64,000 bases of DNA from Mastigocoleus testarum BC008 (GCF_001456025.1 NZ_LMTZ01000085.1:129566-193565), one strand, 5' to 3'; positions 47,004 to 59,000 are shown, counted from the first letter of the stretch. Program-made: numbers and translations. The notes: generated by a model from the letters alone, not told the origin.

Positions 47004-49049
47004 TTAACATCCACTGTGTAGTTTGGAATCCCAGACTGCTATGTAAATTCTACCTTTTTGATTGCGTTCAATAACTCCTTTTAATCCATTTCCTCTAAAG
47101 CAGTGTTTTCTCTTTTGACGCTGATAAACTCTTTCTAATTCTTTTTTAATATCATTCGATATATTACCGCCTAACATTCCTTGTAGCGTTACTTGCATCG
47201 CATCTTTGCCTGCAGATTGAGGAAAGGAAACTTCTGTTTGTCTTAAGGCTCCAGATGTTTTATCGACTATGTAGCCAAGATCTACCTCATTTGGCTGATT
47301 ATAAAGATAAGCTCGGGTGTTTCTGTATACTCCTCGAGAATTTTTATTTGGTCTTCCTAGGGTTCCTTGAATAGCATCCTTCGTTGTTCCAACAGGAAAA
47401 GCAGGAACTCTAATATTGTTATTTCTATTTGCTGCTATTTGTTGCTCTTCAATTTTTGCTTTCTGTTCCTGTGGAGAATTTGTTTCCTCGGAAGAAACTT
47501 CAGGGGATTTTTCTTGGGGAGAAGCAGAATTTTCTGGTGACGACTGAGTTTTTTCTCCATCTTGTCCTATGGGAGTATTATCTGGAGTAGAAGATGTGGG
47601 TACAGTCGAACGATTATTTTCTGAATTCTGGACAGTATTTGTTGATTCTGAGTTTACTTGCTGATTTGTTTCATTCTCTTGAGTAGCTTTTTCTGACTCG
47701 CTTTCTTCAGTATTTTCTGGCTCTTGTTGTGTCTTTGCAGCAGATTCTACATTTGTATCAACTGGTGCTGTATTCGTATCAACAGGTGGGGAAGGTGAGG
47801 TTACCGGATTAAGCTTATTTTCAGGTTCAGTGTTAGGCGATGGAGATGTTAAAGAATTTTCCGTAGGATTTTTGTCTCCAGGGTTAATTGAAGATGGTGT
47901 TTCCCTGGCTGATTCAACATTTGATTTAGCAAAACTCTCTTCACTTTTTTCCTGACGCTCAAAGCTGGAAATTGCAAAACTGGAAATGGCTATTGCACCA
48001 AGTAAGCTACCAAGTATTAAACTCCCAATAATTACAGGGGGTTTTTGCCAAACTTGCGAGGTCAAAATCGAAGAAGTTGGAGCGACTGAATTATTTTTGG
48101 AATTGGATAAAGATTTAGATTTCTGTACGGGTTGATTGGACTTACCAGCATTGGGAGCAAGAGCAATAGTTTTTTGAGTTACTGGCTGTTTGGGTTTGAC
48201 TTTGATGGTGCTGGGAATGCCCGTATTTTCAGTCTTCAAAGCATCGAGCATTTTACTCGCAGTGGTGAAGCGATCGCCTGCTTGAAGTTGAATAGCTTGA
48301 TTCAAGATTTGAGCTAGTTGGGGAGAAACTCCCGGTGCATATTCTTGCCAACGTATTTCCCCTGTTTGGCGATCTGTTTGTAACTCTTGAGGACATTTAC
48401 CAGTCAACAGAAAAATTGCTGTTAAACCCAAACTATAAATATCTGTCGCATAAATTGGACGTCCAATCGCCTGCTCGCTGGGCATGTAACCTGGCGTACC
48501 AATAATTAATGATTCTGTAAAGCGTCCTGGAGAATTTGCAATTGTGCGTATAGTTTCTTTGACCGCACCAAAATCAATCAAAACTGGTTTGCCAGTATTA
48601 GCAGATAAAATAACATTATCCGGTTTAATATCCCGATGAATAATATGTTTACTGTGCACGTAATCAAGGACAGAAAGCAAATTTAATAAAATGCTTTTCA
48701 CTTCCGTTTCTGAAAGAGCACCTTTGGCTTCAATTATTTCAGTTAAAGTTTGACCTTGGATCCATTCCTGAACCAGATAAAAGAGTCCCTGTTCGGAAAA
48801 ATAAGCATAGAGCTTAGGAACTTGGTCGCTACCTTCACCCAAAAACTCTAATGTCGCAGCTTCTCTTTCGAAGCGTTGTTTGATTTTTTCATAAGTTCGT
48901 GGGTCACCTGTTATGGTCTTAAGTTTTTTAATGACACAACGACGACGAGAAGGCATATAGGTATCTTCAGCCAAAAAGGTTTCACCAAATCCACCTGCAC
49001 CTAATACTTCGATCACCTGATAACGATTGTTCAGCAGCTTTGTGTTCAT
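47004..49049 (-). CDS. Membrane-anchored Ser/Thr protein kinase (PknB type)
   Basis: A 681-residue kinase. The kinase domain (about residues 9-275) is complete: GAGGFGETF, Lys in CVIKKLK, HRDIKPDNV, DFGAVKE and TPGYMPSEQ. One membrane helix follows at about 338-362 (VIIGSLILGSLLGAIAI). Then a long Asn/Ser/Glu/Thr-rich linker (about 365-540), and a C-terminal domain (about 545-681) with FPVGTTKDAIQGTLGRPNK and RAYLYNQPNEVDLGYIVDK. This C-terminal domain occurs in several cyanobacterial kinases; I do not know its ligand. It lies in tandem with a second kinase gene. Confidence 0.93.
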   Translation of the reverse strand: MNTKLLNNRYQVIEVLGAGGFGETFLAEDTYMPSRRRCVIKKLKTITGDPRTYEKIKQRFEREAATLEFLGEGSDQVPKLYAYFSEQGLFYLVQEWIQGQTLTEIIEAKGALSETEVKSILLNLLSVLDYVHSKHIIHRDIKPDNVILSANTGKPVLIDFGAVKETIRTIANSPGRFTESLIIGTPGYMPSEQAIGRPIYATDIYSLGLTAIFLLTGKCPQELQTDRQTGEIRWQEYAPGVSPQLAQILNQAIQLQAGDRFTTASKMLDALKTENTGIPSTIKVKPKQPVTQKTIALAPNAGKSNQPVQKSKSLSNSKNNSVAPTSSILTSQVWQKPPVIIGSLILGSLLGAIAISSFAISSFERQEKSEESFAKSNVESARETPSSINPGDKNPTENSLTSPSPNTEPENKLNPVTSPSPPVDTNTAPVDTNVESAAKTQQEPENTEESESEKATQENETNQQVNSESTNTVQNSENNRSTVPTSSTPDNTPIGQDGEKTQSSPENSASPQEKSPEVSSEETNSPQEQKAKIEEQQIAANRNNNIRVPAFPVGTTKDAIQGTLGRPNKNSRGVYRNTRAYLYNQPNEVDLGYIVDKTSGALRQTEVSFPQSAGKDAMQVTLQGMLGGNISNDIKKELERVYQRQKRKHCFRGNGLKGVIERNQKGRIYIAVWDSKLHSGC

Positions 49050-49363
49050 GCTCCGTGAAAAGCTGTAATATTATTATTTTTACTTATAGTAAGCACACCT
49101 TTAAAAGAGTACATCACAACTAAAAGAGTACATTACAACATGTGCAGACGCGATTAGATAGAAGAAATATCCCAAATATAAGAATTTAAAAATAAATTAC
49201 AAGTATGCTTGAAAGACCGATTATTATCTAAATATTGTTCGATACAATTCTCAAAACAGTGAACAGTAGTGATGAAGTAGTTCGCTACTGGAAATATATA
49301 GGAACAAAATATCTTATAAATCCTTAAAACATATAACCAATTAACAATTATCATTTAATAAAT
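49050..49363. other. Spacer between kinase genes
   Basis: About 310 bases, AT-rich. A short direct repeat CTAAAAGAGTACAT(C/T)ACAAC occurs at about 49100-49140. No gene recognised. Confidence 0.4.
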
Positions 49364-50914
49364 TTATTTCGGAAAATATCTTTTATTATTACTGTCCTGA
49401 TATTTAGCAATAAATTCTACGTTTTGTATTTCTATATCCGAGAGCAAATTGTCTGGGAAGTCCTGTGGTAGATACTTGGGCTTGTACCAAGGCTGTTTAT
49501 CAAAATATTCTTGTAATTTGATAGTCCTAAAACGATAGCCGTGACGAGCAAAAACCGAATTTCGCATGATATCTAGGTCTAAGGCACTTTTATCATCCAA
49601 ATCTACATTTTTTGCTAATCTTTGAGAAAGCCAAGAGTAATCATCACTAGGAGGTTCAGCCGTCTCGGAAATTTGAGATTCTGTATTGGGTTTTTGAATT
49701 GTATTGGGTTGTTGAATTGTATTAGGTTTTTGAATTGTATTGGGTTGTTGAATTGTATTAGGTTTTTGAATTGTATTAGGTTTTTGAATTGTATTTGGTT
49801 GTTGAATAGATGTTTGGGTATTTGGTTCCACAACTTGTGGCGATCTATTTAACATAAAACCAATAATTACCGAAGCACCAATCAAACTCCCTAGGATTGA
49901 ACTCCCTATGGCTAAACCGAGAATAAGATTTTTTTTACTTTCTCCAGCGTCCGATTTATTCGTACTAGAAATGTTTGTAGTTGAAAATAAATCTTGTCTT
50001 ATAATATCAGGCGATGCTGATGAAGACGAAACAGCAAAACTAGGTGGTTGAGTATCTACTGGCTCTCGGACATAATGCACCGTCGGATCTAAAGGTACAA
50101 AATCACTTTCTAGAGCTTCTAACATTTCTCCCGCAGTAGAAAAACGATCTCTTGGATGATATTGGGTTACTTTATCAATTACCCCTATCATTCCTGGACT
50201 TATACCTGCTGCATATTCATGCCAGATAAGTTCTCCAGTAATTGGGTTTACTTGTAACTCTTGGGGTTTTTTACCTGTCAATAGATATATTGCTGTCATT
50301 CCCAAACTGTAGAGGTCACTTGAGTAGACCGGCCTACCTGCTGCTTGTTCGCTGGACATATATCCTGGGGTACCAATAATAATCGAACGTGCAGCATTCC
50401 CCTGGGAATTAATTACAGTTCCCATTATTTCTCTTACTGCACCAAAATCTATCAATATAGGTTTTTTATCTCGGTGCCGCAAAATGATATTTTCTGGTTT
50501 AATATCCCGATGAATAATCTTTTGGTTGTGTACGTATTCTAAAATTGGTAGCAAGCTGGTTAAGATATCTTGTACTTCATTTTCAGATAAAGACTCTTGC
50601 TTCTGAATTTTTGCAGTTAACGTCTCACCTTCCACATATTCTTGTACTAAATAAAATCGCTCTTTAAACTGAAAGTAAGCATATAGGCTAGGAATTTGAT
50701 CGTTATTTTCTCCCAATTTTTCTAACACTGCAGCTTCTCGCCCAAATCGCTCTTGTACCAATTCGTAAACCTGGGGGTTACTAGCTATTGGTTTTAATTG
50801 TTTAATCACGCAACGACGCAAGGAAGGCATTTGGGTATCTTCTGCTAAAAAAGTTTCCCCAAATCCACCGCTTCCTAAGGTTTGCAAAACTTGATAGCGG
50901 TTATTAAGCAGCAT
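49364..50914 (-). CDS. Ser/Thr protein kinase with hexapeptide repeats and YARHG domain
   Basis: A 516-residue kinase. The kinase domain has GSGGFGETF, Lys in CVIKQLK, HRDIKPENI, DFGAVRE and TPGYMSSEQ. A membrane helix at about 331-353 (LILGLAIGSSILGSLIGA) follows. Then seven hexapeptide repeats TIQKPN/TIQQPN (18-bp DNA units at about 49681-49805), and a C-terminal YARHG-like domain with NSVFARHGYRF and PWYKPKY. The YARHG domain probably faces the periplasm. The repeat number could vary between strains. It is about 45 % similar in look to the upstream-oriented neighbour's kinase domain, so the pair likely arose by duplication; that is a visual impression, not a measured figure. Confidence 0.92.
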   Translation of the reverse strand: MLLNNRYQVLQTLGSGGFGETFLAEDTQMPSLRRCVIKQLKPIASNPQVYELVQERFGREAAVLEKLGENNDQIPSLYAYFQFKERFYLVQEYVEGETLTAKIQKQESLSENEVQDILTSLLPILEYVHNQKIIHRDIKPENIILRHRDKKPILIDFGAVREIMGTVINSQGNAARSIIIGTPGYMSSEQAAGRPVYSSDLYSLGMTAIYLLTGKKPQELQVNPITGELIWHEYAAGISPGMIGVIDKVTQYHPRDRFSTAGEMLEALESDFVPLDPTVHYVREPVDTQPPSFAVSSSSASPDIIRQDLFSTTNISSTNKSDAGESKKNLILGLAIGSSILGSLIGASVIIGFMLNRSPQVVEPNTQTSIQQPNTIQKPNTIQKPNTIQQPNTIQKPNTIQQPNTIQKPNTESQISETAEPPSDDYSWLSQRLAKNVDLDDKSALDLDIMRNSVFARHGYRFRTIKLQEYFDKQPWYKPKYLPQDFPDNLLSDIEIQNVEFIAKYQDSNNKRYFPK

Positions 50915-51671
50915 CGGTGTTAGTTTACAAGAATATAACAGTATCGTATTTAAAGTTGGATGCTAGTAAGATACTAGCACTTCGAATAATTATATATCAG
51001 TAAAAATTGACAACATGTATAAAATAGTGTACGCAAGATGTTATGGTACTATTTTATTTAAGTCCATTTGAATGAGCTTCATTGCGATATTGGAAAAGTA
51101 TATAACTATTGTATGCAACTTAGCATTTCATTTAGCTGCAGCTAACGAACACTCAATACTTACGTATGCTAATGCTGAATTTTAACAAAAGTTACAAACT
51201 TATATTCACAGGTTTCAGCGCGGTCTGTTATGTTTTACGGTACGTGTTTAGCCTGCAGCACCGACGTTTGAACGCATTAAGCGCGGCGCGGATGTGAGGG
51301 GCACTTACGGTGAACGGCTACGCCGCTTATAAACACCGCAGGTGCGGCTCAGCCTGTAATCAATACCTATCAAGAAGCTACAGAGATATTTAGAATAAAC
51401 TTTATATGAAATAAAGGAAAATAAAATTTAAGGCTAGTTGCTACCAATTATGACTATTAGATGAATGAAAATATCATTCATGATGCAATTAAATCTTGAT
51501 TTCTTAACTTAATTACTTCATTAAAATACTTTTAAAATCCAGACAAAAGAGTAATGTTTATTCTTTTACCGATAAAATACATAACTTTAATCTAAATTTC
51601 AGATCGGCCAAATTTATAGTCAAACTTATATTAACCAAATACGAAGTAGTTAATTATTAGTAAACAGTCAG
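50915..51671. other. Spacer with GC-rich repeat patch
   Basis: AT-rich on both sides of a GC-rich patch at about 51234-51362 that shares a 12-base word with 26565-26576. No gene. Confidence 0.45.
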
Positions 51672-52106
51672 CTACCTGTATAATTTTGGTTTAACAACTA
51701 AAACCGAACATTGAGCATCCTCAAGTACTTGGGAACTGACAGAACCTTCAATAATTCGTTTCATACCAGTTAAACCACGAGTACCAATCACAATCAAATC
51801 TGCTTTATAGATGTTGGCAAGACGAATAATTTCTTCAGCTGTATCTCCACTGACTAATTCCAATTCACTATCTACTTTTAATTGGGCTTGGTAAGACTGT
51901 AATTGTTTTTCCACTTGTACGTAAGGAAGAGTTGCTGACTCTGAATGGGGACGGTCTGCGACTAGCTGCATTTCTGATTCTGGAGGTGGAAAGACGTGAC
52001 AAAAAACAACTTTGCTATTTGAAGGGAGTAGTAATTCTTGCAAAGTCTGAATAACCTGTCCTGATATTTCTGAACCATCCAGAGCAACTAAAACTGTCTT
52101 TAGCAC
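51672..52106 (-). CDS. Universal stress protein (UspA family)
   Basis: A 144-residue UspA-fold protein. The N-terminus VLKTVLVALDGSEISGQVIQ and the C-terminal ATP-binding motif GTRGLTGMKRIIEGSVS (G-x2-G-x9-G-S) are both intact, so it should bind ATP. I chose the GTG at 52106, which follows GAGGAG by nine bases; the GTG at 52109 and ATG at 52139 are alternatives, but the last would place the ribosome site inside the gene. Stands alone; role in stress is inferred from family. Confidence 0.88.
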   Translation of the reverse strand: MLKTVLVALDGSEISGQVIQTLQELLLPSNSKVVFCHVFPPPESEMQLVADRPHSESATLPYVQVEKQLQSYQAQLKVDSELELVSGDTAEEIIRLANIYKADLIVIGTRGLTGMKRIIEGSVSSQVLEDAQCSVLVVKPKLYR

Positions 52107-52430
52107 CACTATTTTCTCCTCAAGAGTAAGAGCCAACATCTAACATCAAATTGGTAATCTTAAAACAAGCTATGGCACCCAAGCATAGCCAAAGTAGAAA
52201 GATGCTGCGGTTTGTATATTCCTTAAACTTTAGTTTGAGGCCATTAACTAGTTTTTGTCAAAGGTCTCCAAAAAAATTAAGAATTAAGCATCGCTCGAAA
52301 TAGACAATAAATTTCCAAATGTAAAATTATTCATGATTAAAAATAAATAGAGCAATTAAACTGACATTAGCTATAAGGTCTTTGGATAATAATATTTATT
52401 TCAATCTTTATATCACTATATTTTTGCGTT

Positions 52431-52560
52431 AGGACATTTTTTATTTCTTGTCTTACTCAGCATTAGCACCCTGCGAGGTAGCTACGCCGGATGGCGCGTT
52501 GAAAGAGCACAGAGTCTGTTCAGCTTGCTGCGTCCAAGCCTGTTCCCAGTTTCCTGTTCT
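52431..52560. repeat. Diverged copy of the 7809 repeat
   Basis: Shares TTAGGACATTTTT, ACCCTGCG(G/A)GGT(G/A)GCT(G/A)CGCCG, GAGTCTG and CTGTTCCC in the same order as 7811-7912, but with a GC-rich insertion in the middle and no matching right end. Confidence 0.6.
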
Positions 52561-52688
52561 CTTTATAGCAAAATATGCAAAATATAATCTCCCAGCTTAT
52601 AGCCTCGGAGCACAAAACCCACTCCTTTTAGACGTGGGAGTGTCAACTCAGAAATATTAAGCAAATTAAAAATATTAAGCAAATTAAA

Positions 52689-52711
52689 GAGACGCAGAAA
52701 TTCCACGTCTC
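52689..52711 (-). terminator. Terminator after hisD
   Basis: A 6-bp stem GAGACG / CGTCTC with an 11-base loop, followed on the minus strand by TTTAATTTGC, about 20 bases beyond the hisD stop. Confidence 0.5.
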
Positions 52712-52731
52712 CAACTTAAAAAAATAATTAT

Positions 52732-54096
52732 TTATTCTGTTTCTCGATTTCGAAATTCCGACTGAGTATTATTTTCTGGAGAAGGTGTTTCTTGTCGCTC
52801 TTCTTTTCGAATCCGACGTTTGACTGAATCAGCATGGGAAGGTAAACCTTCTGTTGTTGCTAATAAGTCAATTGCACCTGCGACTTTTTCTAAAGCTGTA
52901 TGAGAATACTGGATAATACTGGAGTGTTTAAGAAAAGTTTCCACACTCAATGCTGAGGAATAACGGGCTGCTCCGGAAGTTGGTAATGTATGATTTGGTC
53001 CAGCCAAATAATCTCCTACAGCTTCTGGTGTTGAATGACCTAAAAATATTGCCCCAGCATGGCGGATTTGAGGTAACAAAGCCCAAGGGTCTTCGATTTC
53101 TAATTCCAAATGTTCCGGTGCAAATTCATTTGAAAATTCTGCTGCTGCTTGCAAAGATTCCACAACTACTATCAGACCATAGTGAGCGATCGCTTTTTCT
53201 GTAAGGGTACGCCTTGGATGATCGACTAGTTGTCTTTCTACTGCTACTTGTACATTTTTTGCCAACACCGTATCATTCGTGAGCAATATTGCCGCAGCCA
53301 TCGGGTCATGTTCGGCTTGGGCAAGCAAATCAGTTGCTACGTCGACCGGGTTGGCTGTTTTATCTGCAATAATTAGTACTTCACTTGGTCCTGCTAAAGA
53401 ATCAATGCCTACGGTCCCGTAGACCTGTTTCTTCGCTAAGGTAACGTAAATATTACCTGGTCCAGTTATTAGATCGACCTTGGGGATTGTCTCTGTACCA
53501 TAGGCAAGAGCCGCTACAGCCTGTGCTCCACCAATACGATAAATTTCCTTAACACCAGCTTCTTGTGCTGCAACTAGCACTGCTGGATTAATCCCATTGT
53601 CCCCTCCTGGTGGAGTTACCATTACTATGCGCTCGACACCAGCAACTCTTGCTGGAATCGCATTCATTAGCACCGTACTTGGATAAGCGGCTCGACCACC
53701 AGGAACGTACAGACCTGCACTATCTACTGGTGTATAACGCTTGCCTAGCACAATTTCATCCGAACCAAAGTGCACCCAATCTTTCGGGACTCGCTGGCGG
53801 TGAAAAGCCTCTATTCTCCGACACGCTAGTTTAATTGCTTCGAGCAAGTCTGAGTTAACTTTCTGATAAGCAATGTCTAGTTCTGAGCCACTAACGCGCA
53901 GTTCCTCAGGAGTGAATTTTTGTTTGTCAAATTCTGCAGTGTAATGTAGCAGAGCTTTGTCACCTTGAGATTTCACAGATTGCAACACTTCTTTTACTGT
54001 TGCTTCCTTGTGAAATACTTGTTCGTCATTTGTGCGATTGCAGATCCGCTGTAGTTCAGCTATTACATCTGCTTGCTGAGTGATGATTCGCAGCAT
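52732..54096 (-). CDS. hisD: Histidinol dehydrogenase
   Basis: A 454-residue enzyme for the last two steps of histidine synthesis (histidinol to histidine, NAD-dependent, Zn). The core shows YVPGGRAAYPSTVLMNAIPA, GPGNIYVTLAKKQVYG and the AGPSEVLIIADKTANP segment; the catalytic Glu-His pair lies in EFAPEHLELE and zinc ligands include QAEHD. About 25 extra polar residues at the C-terminus (EERQETPSPENN) exceed the usual 430. Single gene, not in a his operon, as normal in cyanobacteria. Confidence 0.96.
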   Translation of the reverse strand: MLRIITQQADVIAELQRICNRTNDEQVFHKEATVKEVLQSVKSQGDKALLHYTAEFDKQKFTPEELRVSGSELDIAYQKVNSDLLEAIKLACRRIEAFHRQRVPKDWVHFGSDEIVLGKRYTPVDSAGLYVPGGRAAYPSTVLMNAIPARVAGVERIVMVTPPGGDNGINPAVLVAAQEAGVKEIYRIGGAQAVAALAYGTETIPKVDLITGPGNIYVTLAKKQVYGTVGIDSLAGPSEVLIIADKTANPVDVATDLLAQAEHDPMAAAILLTNDTVLAKNVQVAVERQLVDHPRRTLTEKAIAHYGLIVVVESLQAAAEFSNEFAPEHLELEIEDPWALLPQIRHAGAIFLGHSTPEAVGDYLAGPNHTLPTSGAARYSSALSVETFLKHSSIIQYSHTALEKVAGAIDLLATTEGLPSHADSVKRRIRKEERQETPSPENNTQSEFRNRETE

Positions 54097-56034
54097 GGAG
54101 TAAGGACAATGCCAACTTTAATATATACCCACCTGAATTCAAAATATTGCTTACCTTCCTCAAAAGAGGTTTTAGTAGCTTTTTTGAACTCTGTTATCTA
54201 GCTTAACTTGTATTTTTTTAAAACTTCCATGGCTTGAGGGCACATGGTGTTAGTTAATCTAGGTTAAAAATTTACTTACTATACATTTAGTTTTTGAGTG
54301 CAAACTAAATGTAGGTTGTATTAGATATGCTCTATTCTGACTATTTTCCCAATTTCAAAAAAGTATTTGTAAATGGGTGTACTTGTTACTAGTGCCACAC
54401 ACTATATTCATTCATCAAAAGGGATAACAGTATAAATTTTACCTATCCTTGTAATTCATGAGCTATTAGTTGTACAAACGCTATATATCAAAATCTTAGT
54501 TTCTGGTACCCATATTTGGGAAATTAACAATTTATTTGACTTAGTTGATATGTCCTAATTGGGGACATACTATATTTAAATTATTTACCTCTGTTTATAA
54601 CTTTACATTGATAAACTTGGGTAAGTTAGAGTGCGCCGTACTTTAGTATCTTAATTTTAACGCATTTTTTGCTTGAAAAACATACTGATTTGTTTAGTTT
54701 GTAAACTTCGAAATCATTGGAACAATAATTTAGGTGGCACTATCTCAGATACAGCATTCAATTATCTTAGGTTACTTTGCATTCTTTACGAAATTTTTAC
54801 AATTGGCTTACTATAGTTTTGAATGAATCACTACTTATTATTTTCAAGATTATTGAAAGATATTATTGATATTACTTTGAAAGTATAACAATATAAGTGT
54901 ATTAATATTTACTTAACTATGTATATTACCTTGCAAGCTAATATTTCAAGATAAAAATTCAACTATGAAAAATAATATTACTCAGACTATTTTGATGGCA
55001 GGTTTAAATTATTTGTTTGTGGTTTAAAATTAATCATATTCTTGTATTTCACATCATTAGTATTTTTATTCTAAAAAAAGCTACTTATAGAGATTTATCT
55101 GATTATTTTAAGTAAGCTGTTACCTATTTATAATTATTATATTTGAAGTTAAAAAAAAGCATTAATTTTGAAAATACAGTCATATAAAAATCTTATTTCG
55201 TGATTCAATGCCAAACTACTAGCGACAAACAAGTGTTTCATAATCAAACCTACTAATACTGTAAAGTAACTAGGGCTTGCTGAATAATACTAGAAAGTAA
55301 TACAGGTTAGGTTTTAAAGTTTTTTCGTGTCAAACAAGTGCAAGGAAATAACATTTACAGTCTCAAAAACCTTGCACTTTAGTTTGCAATATAGCTAGGT
55401 AGATTAGAAACTAAGGTATGAAATAACTGTTTTGCAAGCTTTGTGGCTTCTAGATTTACGTAACTCTACTTTTTTAGCTAACGCTACGCTACGCAAACAG
55501 CAAGCCATTAATTACCTTTGATTTTGAAAAAATATATATAGCAGTTCCTACTCGATAAAAATAAATCTTGTACATCTTATGTTTGCAAACATAGAAACTA
55601 ATTCATCGTGACAAAACGTTTATAAAGGACATAGATGTATCTCAAGTTTGCCGTACTGTACTCAACTAACATACTCTATGTTGATGATTAGGATTAAAAA
55701 TAACAGGATAAAAATTTGTATAGTTAATTAGTTTTTTGTCTTGATATGTAGAGCATATAACTTAGGCAATAGTTATGAATTTAATAATTTATTGACTCAA
55801 AAAAAATCTACCTAATGTGAAAAATTATATGTTTTTTACTCCGAATAATGTCAAATGTAAGTCTTTATAAAACCATGGCTCAAGCGTTGGTTAAGTATTT
55901 CCATAAGACTAAATAATCTTATGTGAGACAAAATTATAGTGCGATATATCAATTTTTTAATTACACAGAACATAAGTAAGAAAAAAGCATTCTCTTATTA
56001 TGAGAATGCTTTTTCAAATTACAAAAATATTTAC
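54097..56034. other. 1.9-kb gene-free region
   Basis: Between hisD and rpoC2. AT-rich. Contains a small hairpin TATGTCC/GGACATA (54549-54569) that resembles the MITE ends, a CGCTACGCTACGC patch at about 55485-55497, and the rpoC2 terminator. I see no gene in any frame. Confidence 0.5.
55986..56010 (-). terminator. Rho-independent terminator after rpoC2
   Basis: A perfect 9-bp stem AGCATTCTC / GAGAATGCT, extended by A/T pairs, with a 7-base loop. On the minus strand it is followed by TTTTTTCTTAC. It lies about 25 bases past the rpoC2 stop codon and ends the rpo operon. Confidence 0.9.
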
Positions 56035-59000
56035 CTAGCTGGAAAAGTCACCAAAGTTAAAACTGCTTCCACCAGGGAAATCATTATTGTTTTGCCGCTC
56101 TTCTCCTAAATCCTGAATTTCTGGGGGAATCAATTCATCTTCACCACCTAATATTGAATTATCCATTGTCGGAGACATAAATCCAGATTCAGTAAGGGTC
56201 GGCGAGTCTAAATTATAAGCACGAGCAGTACGATCGTCTAACACCATATCCATTGGGTCATCAACCTCATCCAAGACACTACTGGTGAGATCTGTGGGGT
56301 AATCATCGATTGGACTGGGTTCTTCATAAGTGTTAAAACCAGTACCTGCAGGAATCAGTCTTCCGATAATTACGTTTTCCTTCAGACCGCGCAACCAGTC
56401 GGACTTACCTTCGATTGCGGCTTCAGTAAGTACACGAGTTGTTTCTTGGAATGATGCAGCAGAAATAAAGCTGTCTGTATTCAAAGATGCTTTAGTGATA
56501 CCTAGCAACACGGGGGTATATTCTGCACGAGCACCACCAGTAATTGCCATTGCTTCATTTACCTGTTCGACTTGGCGTAGTTCTATCAATTCTCCAGGTA
56601 ACATTGTGGTGTCACCACCATCATCTATACGTACTTTTGAGGTCATTTGACGAACAATTACCTCAATATGTTTGTCGGCAATATCAATACCCTGGGATTG
56701 ATAAACTGACTGTACTTGATTTACTAAGAATGTTTGGACTTTTTCCAGAGCATAGCTAGCACAAGCGTAGGTACCGTCTTCTGAGCCAAGACTGAAGAAT
56801 ACGTCCAAAATTTCGTGGGGATTTGCAGGTCCATCAGTTAATGTCTGTCCGGCTGTTACAATTTCACCATCGCCGACCATTAAGTTTTGACCGGGACCTA
56901 ATGTGTAATCCGTAACTACACCATTACTTTCAACGACTTTAACTGCAATTACTTCATCCCCATCACCATAAACAAATTTAACTTCTCCTCCTCTGCGTAC
57001 CAGCAAACAAGCTTCTTTTGGTTTGCGCGCTTCTAGAAGTTCTTCAATTCTGGGCAAACCTTGGATGATATCCCCAGTTTTAGCTCGTTCATAAACCAGC
57101 ATCACTAAGTTATCACCACGTTGTACCAGACCACCATCTTCTATTTGCAAGACAGCACCGGGACTGACTCGATATGGACGACCAACACGAATTGTTATGG
57201 TGCTTTGTTGGGTTGCTAGTGCCGAGCTATCACCATTTGCAGCGGCTTTGCTGACATGAACAACTTGTCCAGACTCTTCGGTAAATATACCTTCTGCAAT
57301 AGGAGCCCCTTCAACAAGTAAGTCGCCAACTTTTATCGTCGGTTCCGCATTAATATGCTTGGTGATGGTGTCATTTTCACGCAAGAGTAAACAACGTCGA
57401 ACTGCTTCTACTCCCTTTTGGACTCCACGAATAATACCTCCCCCTTTGGAAAGAATTTGAGTTCGTGCGACCACTGCTCCAGGTGTAATTGTATCTCCGT
57501 CTTTTACTTCTAGTTTGGTTTGAGTACTACCTTGGGTTGCATCAGCAGCTATATCGCGTCGAATCACCAATGATTCGAGGATTACCATCTGTAAACGCTG
57601 GATTTCTGAGTTGTCTAAATCTTCAATCAATTCAATGTCCGCAGCTAGGGGAGTAGTATTGATTTCTTGCTCGTTATCTTGCTCTATTTCCAGCACTAAC
57701 TGAGTTCGCATTAAATCGACACCTTCAACAGATTTAACGCGTTCGGCATCTTTATAGGGCAGTCTTTGCACTGCTCGCAATTGAATTGAACGTCCTGTTT
57801 GCTGACTGACTGAAGTTGTAGAAGGAACGTTTGGGTTTTCAGAAACGGGGAACTCTACCACTGGGCGAGTTAGAATTGCCGGACCTTCGGGAGAATCTAT
57901 ATATTCAACGTAACGTAATTGGGAAACGACTTGTCCTAAGATTTCCTCACCTGGTTGGACAAATGAGCCATCCTTACCCATGATTTTCTCAGGGTCGTCG
58001 ACCATTAAGAGTTCTCCAGGTTTAATAACCACTTCTCGGAGAATATCATTTTTCTGGGTAACTTCGACTACACCACTATTTTGGCAGAAGATATCTTTAA
58101 CTACTTCTGTTCCGGCTTCTACATACTTACCATCTTCTACGAGTAAGAGGGAAATATCTTTATTTACCTCATGGGTTTCTTCAGGAATCCACAGTAAGGT
58201 TCCACCTTTGGTTACTTCATAACCTTGTTTTGCCTTACCTTTTTTCTGGATTTCAACATCGGCATATTTGAGTAAACCTCCTGTTGTGGTGCGGTAGCGA
58301 TCGTCAATCAACTCCGCAACTACTTGACCGTTTTGAACTTTGGTTCCAGGAGTTGCCCGCAAATTGAAGGATTGATTATTTCCAGTGGTAATTAAGTAAT
58401 TATTACGACCTTGCTGACTTTGTACGGTAACTTTTGCTTGGTCTAGGACTACCGAAGCAGTGATAATTTCAATTTCTCTGGTTGACTTACCAGGAATTGG
58501 TTCCGGTAAGCGAACTACACCTCCATGGGTTGTTGTTAATTTTGTTTCTGCCAACACGCCATTGGTGTCAATTCTGTCACCATTTTTCACTACCAGCTCG
58601 GCTCCTGGTGGAAGATTATATACTTCCCCAGATAAAATCCAGATTAGTCCTCCTCGTGCAGCAGTAGTGGTAGTATTACCTTGACGGTCAGTTTTTTGTT
58701 CTGAAGTTACTCCGGCAAACTTAACTTCTCCAGCCAAGTCAGAAGCCACGTCTTTCACAGCTTTCTCTGTATTGGCACGAGTACCGCGCGCACCCAAGGC
58801 AACTTCTGCCAATAGTTCACCTTGTTTTACCTGCTGACCTTCAACAATATATAAAGTTGAACCTTGGGTCATCGAAATCTCTTTCGATGTTTGACCGCTT
58901 GCTGATTCGATAACTAAACTACCATTAGTTTCTACGTACAACGCATCTTCCCCATGGCGGGTACGGTAGGGTCTGGTACGGAATTTTTTCTTAAAGACGA

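Larger units (their letters stand above)
52107..52731. other. Spacer with dispersed-repeat copy
   Basis: Contains a diverged copy of the 7809 element (about 52431-52560), two direct copies of a 19-base unit containing AATATTAAGCAAATTAAA near 52655-52690, and a hisD terminator-like hairpin. A 70-codon plus-strand frame over the repeat is not a gene. Confidence 0.45.

Noticed and set aside
49622..49852. Open frames on both strands over the kinase repeat
   Set aside because: An 18-bp repeat without stop codons opens several frames; only the kinase frame carries conserved domains.
52448..52660. 70-codon plus-strand frame
   Set aside because: Lies over the dispersed repeat copy and is explained by it.
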